64,000 nt of DNA from Dermatobacter hominis (GTDB lineage: Bacteria; Actinomycetota; Acidimicrobiia; Acidimicrobiales; Microtrichaceae): the NCBI RefSeq assembly GCF_020715685.1, contig NZ_CP085840.1:3100001-3164000 (forward strand). The letters are read 5' to 3'. Below, in pieces: positions 55,289 through 64,000 of the stretch; the first letter of the stretch is position 1, and every line of letters starts with the position of its first letter. The position numbers and the translations under genes were made by a program. The notes under the pieces are model-generated. The model searched no databases. It was not told the origin of the DNA and saw nothing but the letters and a program-made list of their open reading frames with translations.

Positions 55289-55678
55289 TCAGGCGCGGCC
55301 GAGGACGCGGTCGACCGCGATCTCGATCGCCACGCGGTCGTCACGCTCGCCGGGCCGGCGGTAGCGCGCCGCGTAGCCGGCCACGGCGAGCGCGACCCGC
55401 TCGGGGTCGTCGGTGGCCGAGGCCGTGCCCTCGAGCGTGAGCCAGCGGCCCCCGTCGACCTGGCTCACCGCGGCCCGCCCGCCCCGCCGGGCGTTGGCCA
55501 CCTTGACCGACGAGGCGAAGGTGATGATGCGGACGAGCCGGGCGTCGGGGTCGTAGGAGAACCCGACCGGGACGACGTGGGGCGAGCCGTCGGCGCGCAG
55601 CGTCGTCAGCGACGCCAGGTGCCGTTCGGCCAGGAACGCCAGCGCGTCGGCGGTGAGGGCGTCGGGATCGTTGGGCAC
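55289..55678 (-). CDS. Pyridoxamine 5'-phosphate oxidase-fold (F420/flavin) protein
   Basis: 129 residues from a GTG at 55678. The split-barrel pattern FLAERHLASLTTLRADGSPHVVPVGFSYDPDARLVRIITF, followed by SSVKVANARRGGRAAVSQVDGGRWLTLEGTA, matches the Rv1155-like group that uses deazaflavin F420 or FMN. Substrate unknown; some act as F420-dependent reductases. It lies 35 nt after the ABC permease gene on the same strand and could be its last operon member. Length is typical for the group. Confidence 0.85.
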   Translation of the reverse strand: MPNDPDALTADALAFLAERHLASLTTLRADGSPHVVPVGFSYDPDARLVRIITFASSVKVANARRGGRAAVSQVDGGRWLTLEGTASATDDPERVALAVAGYAARYRRPGERDDRVAIEIAVDRVLGRA

Positions 55679-55713
55679 GCTGGGCTCCGGGGGCGATCGG
55701 TGCGGCGGCGGCG

Positions 55714-58365
55714 TCAGGTGGAGGCCACGGCCTCGAGGACGTTCAACCGCGACGCCCGCCACGACGGGAGGAGCGCCGCGACCACGCCGGCGAGCGCGGC
55801 GACGATCGTGATCGCCACCAGCTGGGCGATGGGGACCGCGTAGGTGATCAGTCCGGGGTTGTCGGCCCCGATCGCCACGGTCAGCGCGATGGAGAACAGG
55901 ATCCCGATCACCAGCCCCATCAACGTGCCGAAGATCGCGATGATCGCCGCCTCGGTGCGCACGGTGCGCCGGACCTGGCGCCGCGTCATGCCCACGGCGC
56001 GGAGGAGGCCGAGCTCGCGCGTCCGTTCGAGCACCGAGAGCGACAGCGTGTTGGCGATCCCGATCAGGGCGATGATGATCGCCAGCCCGAGGAGGGCGTA
56101 CACGATGGCCAGGAACGTGTCGATGGGCCCGGTCTGGGCCTCGATGAACTCCTGCAGGTCCTGCACCTCGACGGTGGGCGAGTCGGCGACGATCTCGTCG
56201 AGCTGCTGCTTCAACGTGCCGAGGTTCGCCCCGTCCTTCGCCGCGACGTAGATCTGCGCGTCCACGTTGAAGATCGGGAGCACGTTCTGCGAGAACGTCG
56301 TCATCGGCATCCAGATGTTGCCCTGTCCGATGTTCTTCTCGAAGATCACCGCGACCTCGAGCTCCTGGGTGCCCGTGGCGGCGAAGTAGAAGGGGATCTT
56401 GTCGCCGAGGTGCCAGCCGCGGTCCTCGGCGAACTTCTGGTTGACCGCGATCGTCCCGTCGGTCATGTCGTCGGGCGAGCCCTCGAGCTCGCCGGCGTCG
56501 ATCACCTGGAACCACGAGTCGGGTTCGATACCGAGCGCGAAGTCGTCGTCGCCCGGCGGGGCGTCGTCGGCGACGCCGGTGACGCCGCTCGGGACCGTCG
56601 TGGTGGGCGCGCTCTCGGCGTTGGCCCTGGCCTGGTCGTCGAGCAGCCGGACGAACGAGAACCGGACGGGGCTGGAGAGCGCGACGTCGGGGAGCGCCGC
56701 GACCTTCCCCGCGGTGTCGGCGGGGATCGATCCGAGCGACGTGACCGACGAGGTGGCGACGATGAAGTCGGCATTCACGGACTGGCGGATCGTCTTGTCG
56801 CCCGTGGCCTTGATCGACGCGGCCACGATCGCGATCGTCACGACGAGCGTGACGCCGATCGTGAGCGCGGCGGCGGTCGCGGCCGTGCGCTTGGGGTTGC
56901 GGGCGGCGTTCTCGCCGGCGAGCCGCCCGGTGGTGCTCCGGCGCAAGGAGAACGGCTTGGCGAGGACCCGGCTGACCGGCGCCGCGATCAGCGGTCCGAG
57001 GATCACGGCGACCGAGACCAGGAACGCCACGGCGCCGCCGCCGACGAACACGAGCGGGTTCGGTCCGATGTCGGCGAGGCCGAGCCCGATGAGCAGCGCC
57101 CCGCCGACGGCGAGGATCGTGCCCCACACCCGCCGGGACACCGACAACCCGGAGCGGTCGAGCGACACCTCGCTGAGCGCGGCGATGGGGGGGATCTTGG
57201 ACGAGCGCAGCGCGGGCACGAGCGCCGACAGCACCGTCACGCCGATGCCGACCACGAGCGAGGTGATCACCACGCCGGCCGTCAGGCCGGGGATGCCGCT
57301 GTCGACGGTGAAGAAGTTCTTGACCAGCGAGATCAGCCCGGCCGCGAGCAGCACGCCGAACAGCAGTCCGAGCACGGACGCGATCAGGCCGATGATCAGG
57401 GCCTCGAGCATCGTCGCCCACAGCACCTGGCGACGCCGTGCGCCGACGGCCCGCAGCAGCGCGGTCTCCCGCGTCCGCTGGGCGACGATGATCGAGAAGG
57501 TGTTGTAGATGATGAAGATCGAGACGAAGAGCGCGATGTAGCCGAACACGCTGACGAAGGTCCCGAGGAAGTCCACGAAGACCGCGATCGACTCGGCGCT
57601 CTCGTCGGTGAACGCCTCGCCGGTGAGCACCTGCTCGTTGGGCATCGCCGACGCCAGCCGGTCGGCGAGCTCCTGCTGCGTGACTCCCTCGTCGGCGCCG
57701 ACCGCGACGAAGTTGAACCCGTCCTGGTTGACCAGGCGCATGGCGGTGGCGGTGGTGAAGAACATCGGCTTGGCGCCCGTGGCCGACGTGCCGTCCTCGC
57801 CGAGCCCGGCGATGCCGACCAGCGTGTAGTCCTCGGTGCCCGACTGCAGCGTGGCGAGCGTGACCTGGTCGCCCAGGCCGACGCCCAGCCCCTCGGCGGT
57901 CTTGAAGTCGAGGACGATCTCGTCGTCGCGCTCGGGCCCGCGCCCGGACGTGACCTTGCCGGGGCGCAGGGCGTCGTCGTCCACCCAGTTGTAGACGAGC
58001 GTCGGCGGCCCGAACCCGCTGTTGCCGTAGACCTTGCCGTCCTTGTCGACGAGCGACGGGCCGGTGGACTCGACGAAGCCGTCCGCCACCCGGACGCCGT
58101 CGACCTGGCGGGCCTGGTCGACGACCGACTCGGGGACGGTCTCCCGGATCGGCTGCCCGAACGGGGTCTCCTGCGTGCTGGGCGAGCGGACGACCGCGTC
58201 GATCCCCTCGTACACGTCGCCGATCAACGACTCCACGGAGTCGCGCAGCGTCGAGGACAGGAGCTGCGTGCCGGTGAGGAACGCGATGCCGAGGACGATG
58301 GCGATGCTGGTGGTGACCAGTCGCCGCTTGCGCGCGAGCAGGTCCTTGAGCGCGACCCGGAGCAC
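55714..58365 (-). CDS. MacB/FtsX-type ABC transporter permease
   Basis: 883 residues, the double FtsX form. An N-terminal helix (TTSIAIVLGIAFLTGTQLL) is followed by a large periplasmic-type loop (about 40-260), then helices FLGTFVSVFGYIALFVSIFIIYN, ATMLEALIIGLIASVLGLLFGVLLAAGLI and VVITSLVVGIGVTVLSALVPALRSSKIPPIAAL (FtsX domain 1). A second unit repeats the order and ends with LPSWRASRLNVLEAVAST, the domain 2 end. It should export lipids, lipoproteins or peptides, or transmit mechanical force, with the ATPase encoded upstream. The GTG start is 4 nt from the ATPase stop. Confidence 0.92.
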   Translation of the reverse strand: MLRVALKDLLARKRRLVTTSIAIVLGIAFLTGTQLLSSTLRDSVESLIGDVYEGIDAVVRSPSTQETPFGQPIRETVPESVVDQARQVDGVRVADGFVESTGPSLVDKDGKVYGNSGFGPPTLVYNWVDDDALRPGKVTSGRGPERDDEIVLDFKTAEGLGVGLGDQVTLATLQSGTEDYTLVGIAGLGEDGTSATGAKPMFFTTATAMRLVNQDGFNFVAVGADEGVTQQELADRLASAMPNEQVLTGEAFTDESAESIAVFVDFLGTFVSVFGYIALFVSIFIIYNTFSIIVAQRTRETALLRAVGARRRQVLWATMLEALIIGLIASVLGLLFGVLLAAGLISLVKNFFTVDSGIPGLTAGVVITSLVVGIGVTVLSALVPALRSSKIPPIAALSEVSLDRSGLSVSRRVWGTILAVGGALLIGLGLADIGPNPLVFVGGGAVAFLVSVAVILGPLIAAPVSRVLAKPFSLRRSTTGRLAGENAARNPKRTAATAAALTIGVTLVVTIAIVAASIKATGDKTIRQSVNADFIVATSSVTSLGSIPADTAGKVAALPDVALSSPVRFSFVRLLDDQARANAESAPTTTVPSGVTGVADDAPPGDDDFALGIEPDSWFQVIDAGELEGSPDDMTDGTIAVNQKFAEDRGWHLGDKIPFYFAATGTQELEVAVIFEKNIGQGNIWMPMTTFSQNVLPIFNVDAQIYVAAKDGANLGTLKQQLDEIVADSPTVEVQDLQEFIEAQTGPIDTFLAIVYALLGLAIIIALIGIANTLSLSVLERTRELGLLRAVGMTRRQVRRTVRTEAAIIAIFGTLMGLVIGILFSIALTVAIGADNPGLITYAVPIAQLVAITIVAALAGVVAALLPSWRASRLNVLEAVAST

Positions 58366-58369
58366 GGGA

Positions 58370-59140
58370 TCAGTCCCCGATCTGCTTCAGGAGGTCCAGC
58401 ACGCCGGCTGCGGTCGGGTCGGACATCTCGGTGACGATGTGGCCGTCGGCCAGGAACACGACCCGGTCCGCGTAGGACGCGGCGTTGGCGTCGTGGGTGA
58501 CCATCACGATCGTCTGGTGCAGGTCCGTGACCGCGTGGCGCATGAACTGCAGGATCTCGCCGCCGGCCCGGGAGTCGAGGTTGCCGGTCGGCTCGTCCGC
58601 GAAGACGATCTCGGGCTGGCTCGCCAGCGCGCGGGCGACGGCGACGCGCTGCTGCTGGCCGCCCGACAGCTCGCTCGGGCGGTGCGACAGGCGGCTGCGG
58701 AGCCCGACGGTGTCGATCACCTGGTTCATCCAGCTGTTGTCGGGCTTGCGGCCCGCGAGGTCCATCGGGAGCGTGATGTTCTCGGCCGCCGACAGCGTCG
58801 GGATGAGGTTGAACGCCTGGAAGACGAAGCCGATCTTGTCGCGCCGCAGCTCGGTGAGCTGGCCCTCGGAGAGGTCGTCGAGGTAGGTCTCGCCGATGAA
58901 CACCCGGCCGGCGCTGAGGCGGTCGAGGCCGGCGAGGCAGTGCATCAGGGTCGACTTGCCGGAGCCCGAGGGGCCCATGATGGCGGTGAAGCGGCTGCGC
59001 TCGAAGCTGACGGTCACGCCGTCGAGCGCGCGCACCTCGGTGTCGCCCTCGCCGTAGATCTTGCGGGCGTCGATGGCGCCGGCGGCGGCGACGTCGGAGC
59101 CGGCGGGTGCGGGGCTGGCGGGTGCGGTGCTGGGGGGCAT
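58370..59140 (-). CDS. ABC transporter ATPase, LolD/MacB type
   Basis: 256 residues from the ATG at 59140; an ATG at 59266 is in frame but yields an unlikely low-complexity extension. Walker A GPSGSGKST, Q-loop FVFQAFNLIPTLSAAENI, signature LSGGQQQRVAVARAL, Walker B EIVFADEPTGNLDS and the H-loop THD. The ENITLP and NLDSRAGGE features place it with LolD/MacB. A short Ala/Pro-rich N-terminus of about 20 residues precedes the fold. Forms an exporter with the downstream permease. Confidence 0.95.
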   Translation of the reverse strand: MPPSTAPASPAPAGSDVAAAGAIDARKIYGEGDTEVRALDGVTVSFERSRFTAIMGPSGSGKSTLMHCLAGLDRLSAGRVFIGETYLDDLSEGQLTELRRDKIGFVFQAFNLIPTLSAAENITLPMDLAGRKPDNSWMNQVIDTVGLRSRLSHRPSELSGGQQQRVAVARALASQPEIVFADEPTGNLDSRAGGEILQFMRHAVTDLHQTIVMVTHDANAASYADRVVFLADGHIVTEMSDPTAAGVLDLLKQIGD

Positions 59141-59302
59141 GGACACGGCGGGGACTCCCTCGCTGGTCGGTCGGGGCTGCGGTGGTCCGTCGGGCCAATG
59201 GCCCGGCGGGGCGCGGTCTCGTCGGACGGGTTCGGGGGTCAGACGGGTCGCACCGGCCGCGCTCATCGGGGCGCGGGTGCGGTCGACACTACCCGGACCG
59301 GA

Positions 59303-60322
59303 TCAGCCGGCGACGGGCGCCCCGGCCACCATCCGCTGCCCGAGGGGGCCCAGGTGCGCGGCGAGCAGCCGCGTCCAGTGGTCCCGGACCTCGGGGCGGG
59401 CGCGGCAGGCGATGCGGAACAGGCGTCGGGCGTCCCGGCCCTGCTGCATGCGGGCGGCGGCCAGGCCGCCGAACGTCGCGTACCGGGCCAGCAGCTCGCC
59501 GTCGGGGATCGGCGTGCGGGCGAGGGCGTCGAGGCCCTGGAACGCGAGGTGCAGCTGCAGCTCGTCGTCGCTGCGGGGCCGGTCGACGCCGGTGCCGGGC
59601 TCGTCCTGGTCGTACCAGGACAGCAGCAGCTCGGGGCTGTGGATCACCACGGCGCCGTCGAGCACCGCCAGGTCGAGAGCGGCGCGCCCGAAGTGGCCGG
59701 CGAGCTCCGGCTCGGGTGGGCCGCCGTCCTCGGCGCGGTCCCGGGTGGGGGCGAGCTCGGGACCGATCAGCTCGACCGCGGCGCGCAGCCGGTCGGTCGA
59801 CGTCGCGAAGGCCCCGGCCCTGAGGCAGGCGACCGGGCCGGCGCCGGGGTCGACGGGTCGGAACTCGGTGACTGTGCCGCGCCGGTCGTGCTGGCGCCCG
59901 CCGCAGCTGACGAACCCGGCGCCGGTGGCATCGGCGAGCCGGCCGATGCGGGCGAGCCAGGCCGAGTCCACCTCGGCGTCCGCGCTGATGATCGTGGCCC
60001 ATCGGCCGCGGGCGGCGGCGAGCGCGTCGACGTAGGGCGACCGGCCGTGGTCGTCGCCCGCCTCGTCGGGCGGGACCTGTCGTGCCGCGGCGTCGACGAT
60101 CGAGACGCGCTCGTCCGCGACGGCGCGGACGGCGTCGAGGGTCCGGTCGGCCGAGCCCACGTCGATGACGAGCAGCTCGAGGTCGGCGAAGGTCTGGGCC
60201 AGCACGCTGGCCACCGCCCGGCCGACGACGTCGGCGTCGTCGCGCACCGGCAGCACGACGCTGAACCGCGGCGACCCAGGCCGCGGACCGACGGCGACGG
60301 GGCGATCGGGCGAGGTCCGCAC
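59303..60322 (-). CDS. GT2-family glycosyltransferase
   Basis: 339 residues from a GTG preceded 6 nt upstream by CATCAT. N-terminal GT-A fold: FSVVLPVRDDADVVGRAVASVLAQTFADLELLVIDVGSADRT, then WATIISADAEVDSAWLARIGRLADATGAGFV with an altered DxD (ADAE). The C-terminal 120 residues are helical, rich in Arg and Ala. The weak metal motif and the absence of a clear acceptor domain leave catalytic activity uncertain. The next gene on this strand is the ABC ATPase, 163 nt away. Might modify a surface sugar. Confidence 0.78.
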   Translation of the reverse strand: MRTSPDRPVAVGPRPGSPRFSVVLPVRDDADVVGRAVASVLAQTFADLELLVIDVGSADRTLDAVRAVADERVSIVDAAARQVPPDEAGDDHGRSPYVDALAAARGRWATIISADAEVDSAWLARIGRLADATGAGFVSCGGRQHDRRGTVTEFRPVDPGAGPVACLRAGAFATSTDRLRAAVELIGPELAPTRDRAEDGGPPEPELAGHFGRAALDLAVLDGAVVIHSPELLLSWYDQDEPGTGVDRPRSDDELQLHLAFQGLDALARTPIPDGELLARYATFGGLAAARMQQGRDARRLFRIACRARPEVRDHWTRLLAAHLGPLGQRMVAGAPVAG

Positions 60323-60453
60323 GGCTCCATGATGGGGCGGGCGGCCCCCGCGACCGCGGACCGTCACGGTCCGAGCCGCCTCAGCGGTGAGTCCTCCGTC
60401 CCCCGACCCTGGTTCGGGTTCGAGCGGCGTTCAGTCCGAGGAGCCCCGGGTGG

Positions 60454-62082
60454 TCAGCCCGAGGTGGCCGGGAGCATGCGGTAGACGCTGACCTCGCCGT
60501 CGGTCGCCAGCGGTTGCAGCTCGACGCGGTCGCGCAGCTGCGACAGCGTCCAGAGGTGGCCGTAGCGCGGCTGGAGGTCGATCCAGACCAGGCAGGTCGG
60601 CGTCGAGTCGAGGGTCGGCACGAGCTCCTCGAGGTCGTCGACGCGCTGGTCCGACTCGAGGCCCGTCCGGCGCGGGCTCCACTCGGGCTCCTCGACCGGG
60701 TACAGCGCATTCGGCAGGTTCGACACGACGTGGCAGTCGTCGGGGATGGCGTCGAGGGCCGGGTTGTCGCGCACCTGCTCGAACTCGTCAGCGCCGTAGT
60801 TGCCGTCGAAGTACGGGTTGCCGGCGGCGAACGCCACGATCGCGACCAGGCCGGCGGCGATGTTGGCCGCGGCCCAGATGCGTGCGGTGAGCAGGCCCCG
60901 TGCGGCCCAGCGACCGCCCTCGGCCGGCGCACCAGCGCCCGCCCCGTCGAGCACGCCGAGCCGGTCGACGAGGCGGAGGCCGCAGACCATGAGCGGCAGG
61001 TACGCCGGCTCGAGCAGGCGCAGGTCGAGCTGGTTCAGCGCCGTCGTCGAGCGGACGTACAGCATGTAGGCGAGGTAGCCGACGCCCATCATCAGGACGA
61101 GGCCGGTCGGGCCGCCGAGCAGGCGCAGCGAGCGGGCCACGACGCCCTCGCCCTCGCGCCGGGTGGCGAGCAGCAGCCGGATGCCGACGATCGTGGCGAT
61201 CGCCAGCACGGCGAGGCCCACGAGCGCCCAGATCCGGTCGCGCCCGTTCGCCACGCCGGGCAGCAGGAACTTCCCGATCGTGACGACGATGTCGTACGCG
61301 TTGCCGAAGATCCCGCGGGCCGACGAGTAGCGCGGCCCGGTGAACGTGCCGTCGAGCGAGCGGTTGCGCAGCATCCACGCGAGCGGGGCGGCGAACGCCG
61401 CGACCGCGAAGCCCCCGGCCTCGAGCACGCGACGGCCCGGTCCGCGGCGACCGCCCTCGGGCGGCGGGACGAGCAGCAGCCACACCGCGGCGACCGGGAT
61501 GAGGTAGAGCGCGGCGTAGCGGAGCGAGAAGCCCAGCCACACGAGGCCGGCGGCGGCGGCGAGCAGGCCCCACGACCGGCGCTCGCGGAAGTTCAGCAGG
61601 ACGATGACCAGCCCGCCGACGAGGATCGAGAAGGCGTAGTCGGTCATCAGCAGGTGGCCGAAGCCGATCGCCGAGCTCCCGAGCGCGATCACGGCCGTGC
61701 CCAGCAGGACGAGGCGGTCGTCGTCGAGGCAGCGGCGCAGCAGGCGTTGGCCGACCAGCACGGCGACGAACGCCACGACGACGTTCAGCGCGATGGCGGC
61801 CCCGACGGTGTCGAGGGGCGTCACCTTGGCCACGAACGCCATCAGGGCGGGCCAGGTCGGCGGCCACACCGTGAGCGGGTGCTCCAGGAAGTACTGGAGG
61901 CCGTCGCCGGCCAGCAGCGAGTCGGCGGTGGCCCGGTAGCCGACGCCGTCGTCGCCGATGGCGATGCCGGACACGTTGGAGATGAGCACGGCGATGCTGC
62001 TCAGGGCCGCCAGGAGCAGCACCCAGCGGTCGGAGGGCCGGCGCTGCTCCACGTCGGTCCGTTGCTCGTCGGTGATCGTCAC
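60454..62082 (-). CDS. Multi-spanning GT-C-type membrane glycosyltransferase (family 39-like)
   Basis: 542 residues from a GTG with GGGGCGGA upstream. About ten to twelve hydrophobic helices, for example WVLLLAALSSIAVLISNVSGIAIGDDGVGYRATADSLLAG, where the acidic DDG-type loop after helix 1 fits the metal-binding site of GT-C enzymes. A C-terminal soluble segment (about 460-542) follows the last helix. It would use a polyprenyl-phosphate sugar donor and act on the outer membrane face. The sugar and acceptor are unknown. Divergent from the cyclase-ATPase gene. Confidence 0.8.
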   Translation of the reverse strand: MTITDEQRTDVEQRRPSDRWVLLLAALSSIAVLISNVSGIAIGDDGVGYRATADSLLAGDGLQYFLEHPLTVWPPTWPALMAFVAKVTPLDTVGAAIALNVVVAFVAVLVGQRLLRRCLDDDRLVLLGTAVIALGSSAIGFGHLLMTDYAFSILVGGLVIVLLNFRERRSWGLLAAAAGLVWLGFSLRYAALYLIPVAAVWLLLVPPPEGGRRGPGRRVLEAGGFAVAAFAAPLAWMLRNRSLDGTFTGPRYSSARGIFGNAYDIVVTIGKFLLPGVANGRDRIWALVGLAVLAIATIVGIRLLLATRREGEGVVARSLRLLGGPTGLVLMMGVGYLAYMLYVRSTTALNQLDLRLLEPAYLPLMVCGLRLVDRLGVLDGAGAGAPAEGGRWAARGLLTARIWAAANIAAGLVAIVAFAAGNPYFDGNYGADEFEQVRDNPALDAIPDDCHVVSNLPNALYPVEEPEWSPRRTGLESDQRVDDLEELVPTLDSTPTCLVWIDLQPRYGHLWTLSQLRDRVELQPLATDGEVSVYRMLPATSG

Positions 62083-62180
62083 TCCGCCCCTGCCTGCCGT
62101 CTCCCGCTGCGCCCCCGGCAGCCGCACCAGTGTCCGACGATGGTCGCTGCGGCACAAGTCCCGGCTGTCCGGGTCGCCCG

Positions 62181-62186
62181 TATGCT
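62181..62186 (+). promoter_or_regulatory. -10 hexamer TATGCT before the cyclase gene
   Basis: TATGCT is 9 nt before the ATG at 62196. Confidence 0.5.
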
Positions 62187-62195
62187 GGGCGGATC

Positions 62196-64000
62196 ATGGA
62201 TTGCCCCAGCTGCGGTTCGCAGTGCGCGGCGGGGGCCCGGTTCTGCTGGTCGTGCGGGCAGCCCCTCCGGGCCCCGACCGAGGAGCGTCGGGTCGTCACG
62301 GTGCTCTTCGCCGACCTCGTGGGCTTCACCGCGCTCTCGGAGCACCTCGACCCGGAGCAGGTCAAGCGGCTGGTCGACCACGCGTTCGAGCGGCTGGTCC
62401 GCGACGTGACCGCCTTCGGCGGCCGGGTCGACAAGATCGTGGGCGACGCCATCGTCGCCCTGTTCGGCGCCCCGGTCGCCCACGAGGACGACGCCGAGCG
62501 CGCCGTGCGGGCCGCCCTCCGCATGCAGGAGACGCTCGCCACCTACGCGACCGAGAGCGGCGCCGGCATCCGCATGCGCATCGGCGTGAACACCGGCGAG
62601 GTGCTCGTCGGCGCCCTCCGGGCCGGCGGCGACTACACGGCCATGGGCGACGTGGTGAACACCGCGTCGCGGCTGCAGACCCTGGCCGAGCCGGGCGAGG
62701 TGCTGGTGGGCGAGGCGACTCAGCTCGCGACGCGGGCGGTCATCTCCTACGAGTCCCGAGGTGCGCTCGTCCCCCGTGGGCGCGAGCACCCGATCAACGT
62801 GTGGACGGCCCTCGCCGCCGTGCAGCCCCCGGGCTACCGCCCCCGCCAGCGCGAGACGCCGCTGATCGGGCGGGACCGGGAGATGGACTCGATCACCGAC
62901 GCGCTGCGCGTCTCGGTCGGGCGCGGCCGCGGCCAGATGGTCCTGATCCTCGGCGAGGCCGGCGTCGGCAAGACCCGGCTCGCCAACGAGGTGGCCGACG
63001 TCGCCGCGCTCGAGCACGGGCTGACGCACTTCAGCGGCCGCTGCGTGCCCTACGGCGAGGCGAACCCGTGGTGGCCGGTGGCCGAGGCGCTGCGGGCCGG
63101 CTGCGGCGTGCGCCGGGACGACCCGCTCGAGGTGGCCCGGGAGCGGACCGCCACCGCGGTCGCCCGGGTCTGCACGCCGCCCACGCCGCTGCGCGCCGAC
63201 CTCCTCGAGCACCTGGCGGAGCACGACCTCGCCGCGGCCGACCCCGAGGACGGCGGTGGTCCTCGGGACGTAGGCGCCGACGACGCGGACGGCGGCGACG
63301 AGGCGAGGGCGGCGGTCGTCAACGGGCTGCTGCACCTCATGGGCTACGACGGTCCGCTCCGCGGGCTCGACGGGCCGGCCGCCCGCACTGCGGCGACCGA
63401 GGCCCTGCTCACGTTCCTCGAGGCGTCGGTGCGCCAGGGGCCGATCATGATCCGGCTCGCGGACCTGCACTGGGCCGACCAGGCGGTGCTCGACCTGCTC
63501 GACGAGGTCTCGGTGCAGCTGGCGCGGCTGCCGTTCCTCTTCGTCGGCACCGCCCGTCGGGCGCTCCAGGACCGGTGGTCGCCGAGGATCGGCCGCTTCA
63601 ACACGATGGTCATCAACCTCGACCCGCTCGACCGGGGGTCGTCCGCGCTGCTGCTCGACACGCTGGCGGGCGGCGACCTCGACCACCGCACCCGGGCGAC
63701 GCTGCTCGACCGCTCGGGCGGCAACCCCTTCTACCTCGAGGAGCTGGTCACCCTCGTCGGCCAGCAGAGCGCCGACGGCGAGCCGGCCGAGGTGTCGTCC
63801 GGCGAGGCCCTGCCCGACACGCTGCGCGGGCTGGTGGCCGCCCGCATCGACGGCCTGACGGTCGAGGAGCAGCAGGTGCTCGAGGACGCCGCGGTGTGGG
63901 GCTCGTCGGGGCCGATCGAGGTGCTGCACCGGATCGCCGCGGCCATGCGCGACGTCGACGACGTCACCCCCGTCGTGCAGTCGATGGCCGACAAGGACGT
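62196..64000 (+). CDS. Class III adenylate cyclase fused to AAA-type ATPase, 3' end cut by window edge
   Basis: The first 601 residues are visible and the frame is open to the right edge. Zinc ribbon at the start: CPSC (3-6) and CWSC (17-20). Cyclase domain about 30-200: TVLFADLVGFTALSEHLDPEQ holds the first metal Asp, VDKIVGDAIVALFGAP the substrate Lys and second Asp, and MGDVVNTASRLQ the Asn and Arg of the transition state. The ATPase follows with Walker A GEAGVGKTR near 253 and the Walker-B-like IRLADLHWADQAVLDLL. This is the layout of large actinobacterial signalling proteins that may pair cAMP synthesis with a LuxR/TPR tail; the end is not seen. Cytoplasmic. Confidence 0.9.
   Translation, partial: MDCPSCGSQCAAGARFCWSCGQPLRAPTEERRVVTVLFADLVGFTALSEHLDPEQVKRLVDHAFERLVRDVTAFGGRVDKIVGDAIVALFGAPVAHEDDAERAVRAALRMQETLATYATESGAGIRMRIGVNTGEVLVGALRAGGDYTAMGDVVNTASRLQTLAEPGEVLVGEATQLATRAVISYESRGALVPRGREHPINVWTALAAVQPPGYRPRQRETPLIGRDREMDSITDALRVSVGRGRGQMVLILGEAGVGKTRLANEVADVAALEHGLTHFSGRCVPYGEANPWWPVAEALRAGCGVRRDDPLEVARERTATAVARVCTPPTPLRADLLEHLAEHDLAAADPEDGGGPRDVGADDADGGDEARAAVVNGLLHLMGYDGPLRGLDGPAARTAATEALLTFLEASVRQGPIMIRLADLHWADQAVLDLLDEVSVQLARLPFLFVGTARRALQDRWSPRIGRFNTMVINLDPLDRGSSALLLDTLAGGDLDHRTRATLLDRSGGNPFYLEELVTLVGQQSADGEPAEVSSGEALPDTLRGLVAARIDGLTVEEQQVLEDAAVWGSSGPIEVLHRIAAAMRDVDDVTPVVQSMADKD

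Noticed and set aside
55679-57421. Long N-terminal extension of the PNPOx-fold gene
   Set aside because: The extension runs through the ABC permease gene in another frame; the real start is the GTG at 55678.

Overview
This 64 kb window is a high-GC, gene-dense stretch of an actinobacterial chromosome. The gene content points to Actinomycetota, probably a deep-branching lineage such as Acidimicrobiia; that placement is inferred from gene types, not proven. Supporting signs are glucosyl-3-phosphoglycerate synthase, a PAC2 protein, an actinobacterial-type HelD, an Lhr helicase near a Nei2-type glycosylase, a mycofactocin-type SDR, coproporphyrin-route heme genes, a single groEL behind CIRCE operators, and many genes whose -10 hexamer sits 6-9 nt before the start codon. 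I see no rRNA, tRNA, insertion sequence, prophage or CRISPR array. It reads as ordinary core chromosome, with most interest in regulation and a few odd proteins.

Layout, 0-9.5 kb: the 5' part of gpgS (its 3' end is off the left edge), a MoaD/ThiS-like protein, two related membrane proteins, an FAD oxidoreductase behind a TetR-type palindrome, an ArsR plus double-SRPBCC pair, groEL with two CIRCE elements, and a lipoprotein. 9.7-14 kb: TauE-like exporter, FdhD and a YdeP/FdhF-type molybdopterin oxidoreductase. 14-18.3 kb: lipoprotein, S4 RNA-binding protein, coproheme decarboxylase, DUF2993 protein and three small unknowns. 18.3-21.6 kb: glnB and glnD behind a GlnR-type box and a leader of about 430 nt. 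21.6-28.3 kb: Nudix, PAC2, GNAT, acyltransferase, sugar dehydrogenase, TesB, GtrA and a methyltransferase. 28.2-32 kb: a four-gene minus-strand operon (glycosyltransferase, methyltransferase, toroid protein, small membrane protein) behind a second copy of the TetR-type palindrome.

32-42.6 kb: D-aminoacyl-tRNA deacylase, an Lnt-like protein lacking the catalytic cysteine, a cytochrome c lipoprotein, the hemE-cpfC-cgoX operon, two tandem paralogous proteins each with two TetR-like DNA-binding segments, and a D-2-hydroxyacid dehydrogenase. 42.7-46.9 kb: HelD, a DtxR-family regulator and a siderophore-binding lipoprotein with an iron-box-like operator over its start codon. 46.9-55.7 kb: Lhr, SDR, Nei2, an unknown protein, a ketosteroid-isomerase-like protein and a flavin/F420-type oxidoreductase. 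55.7-64 kb: a MacB-type ABC exporter, two glycosyltransferase-like proteins and a cyclase-ATPase regulator running off the right edge.

Working units: hemE, cpfC and cgoX overlap by 4 nt and, with chdC 19 kb away, make the late coproporphyrin-dependent heme route. glnB and glnD form the PII signalling pair. FdhD should serve the overlapping YdeP-type enzyme. Lhr and Nei2 are probable DNA-repair partners. Two families of dispersed intergenic hairpins recur across the window.
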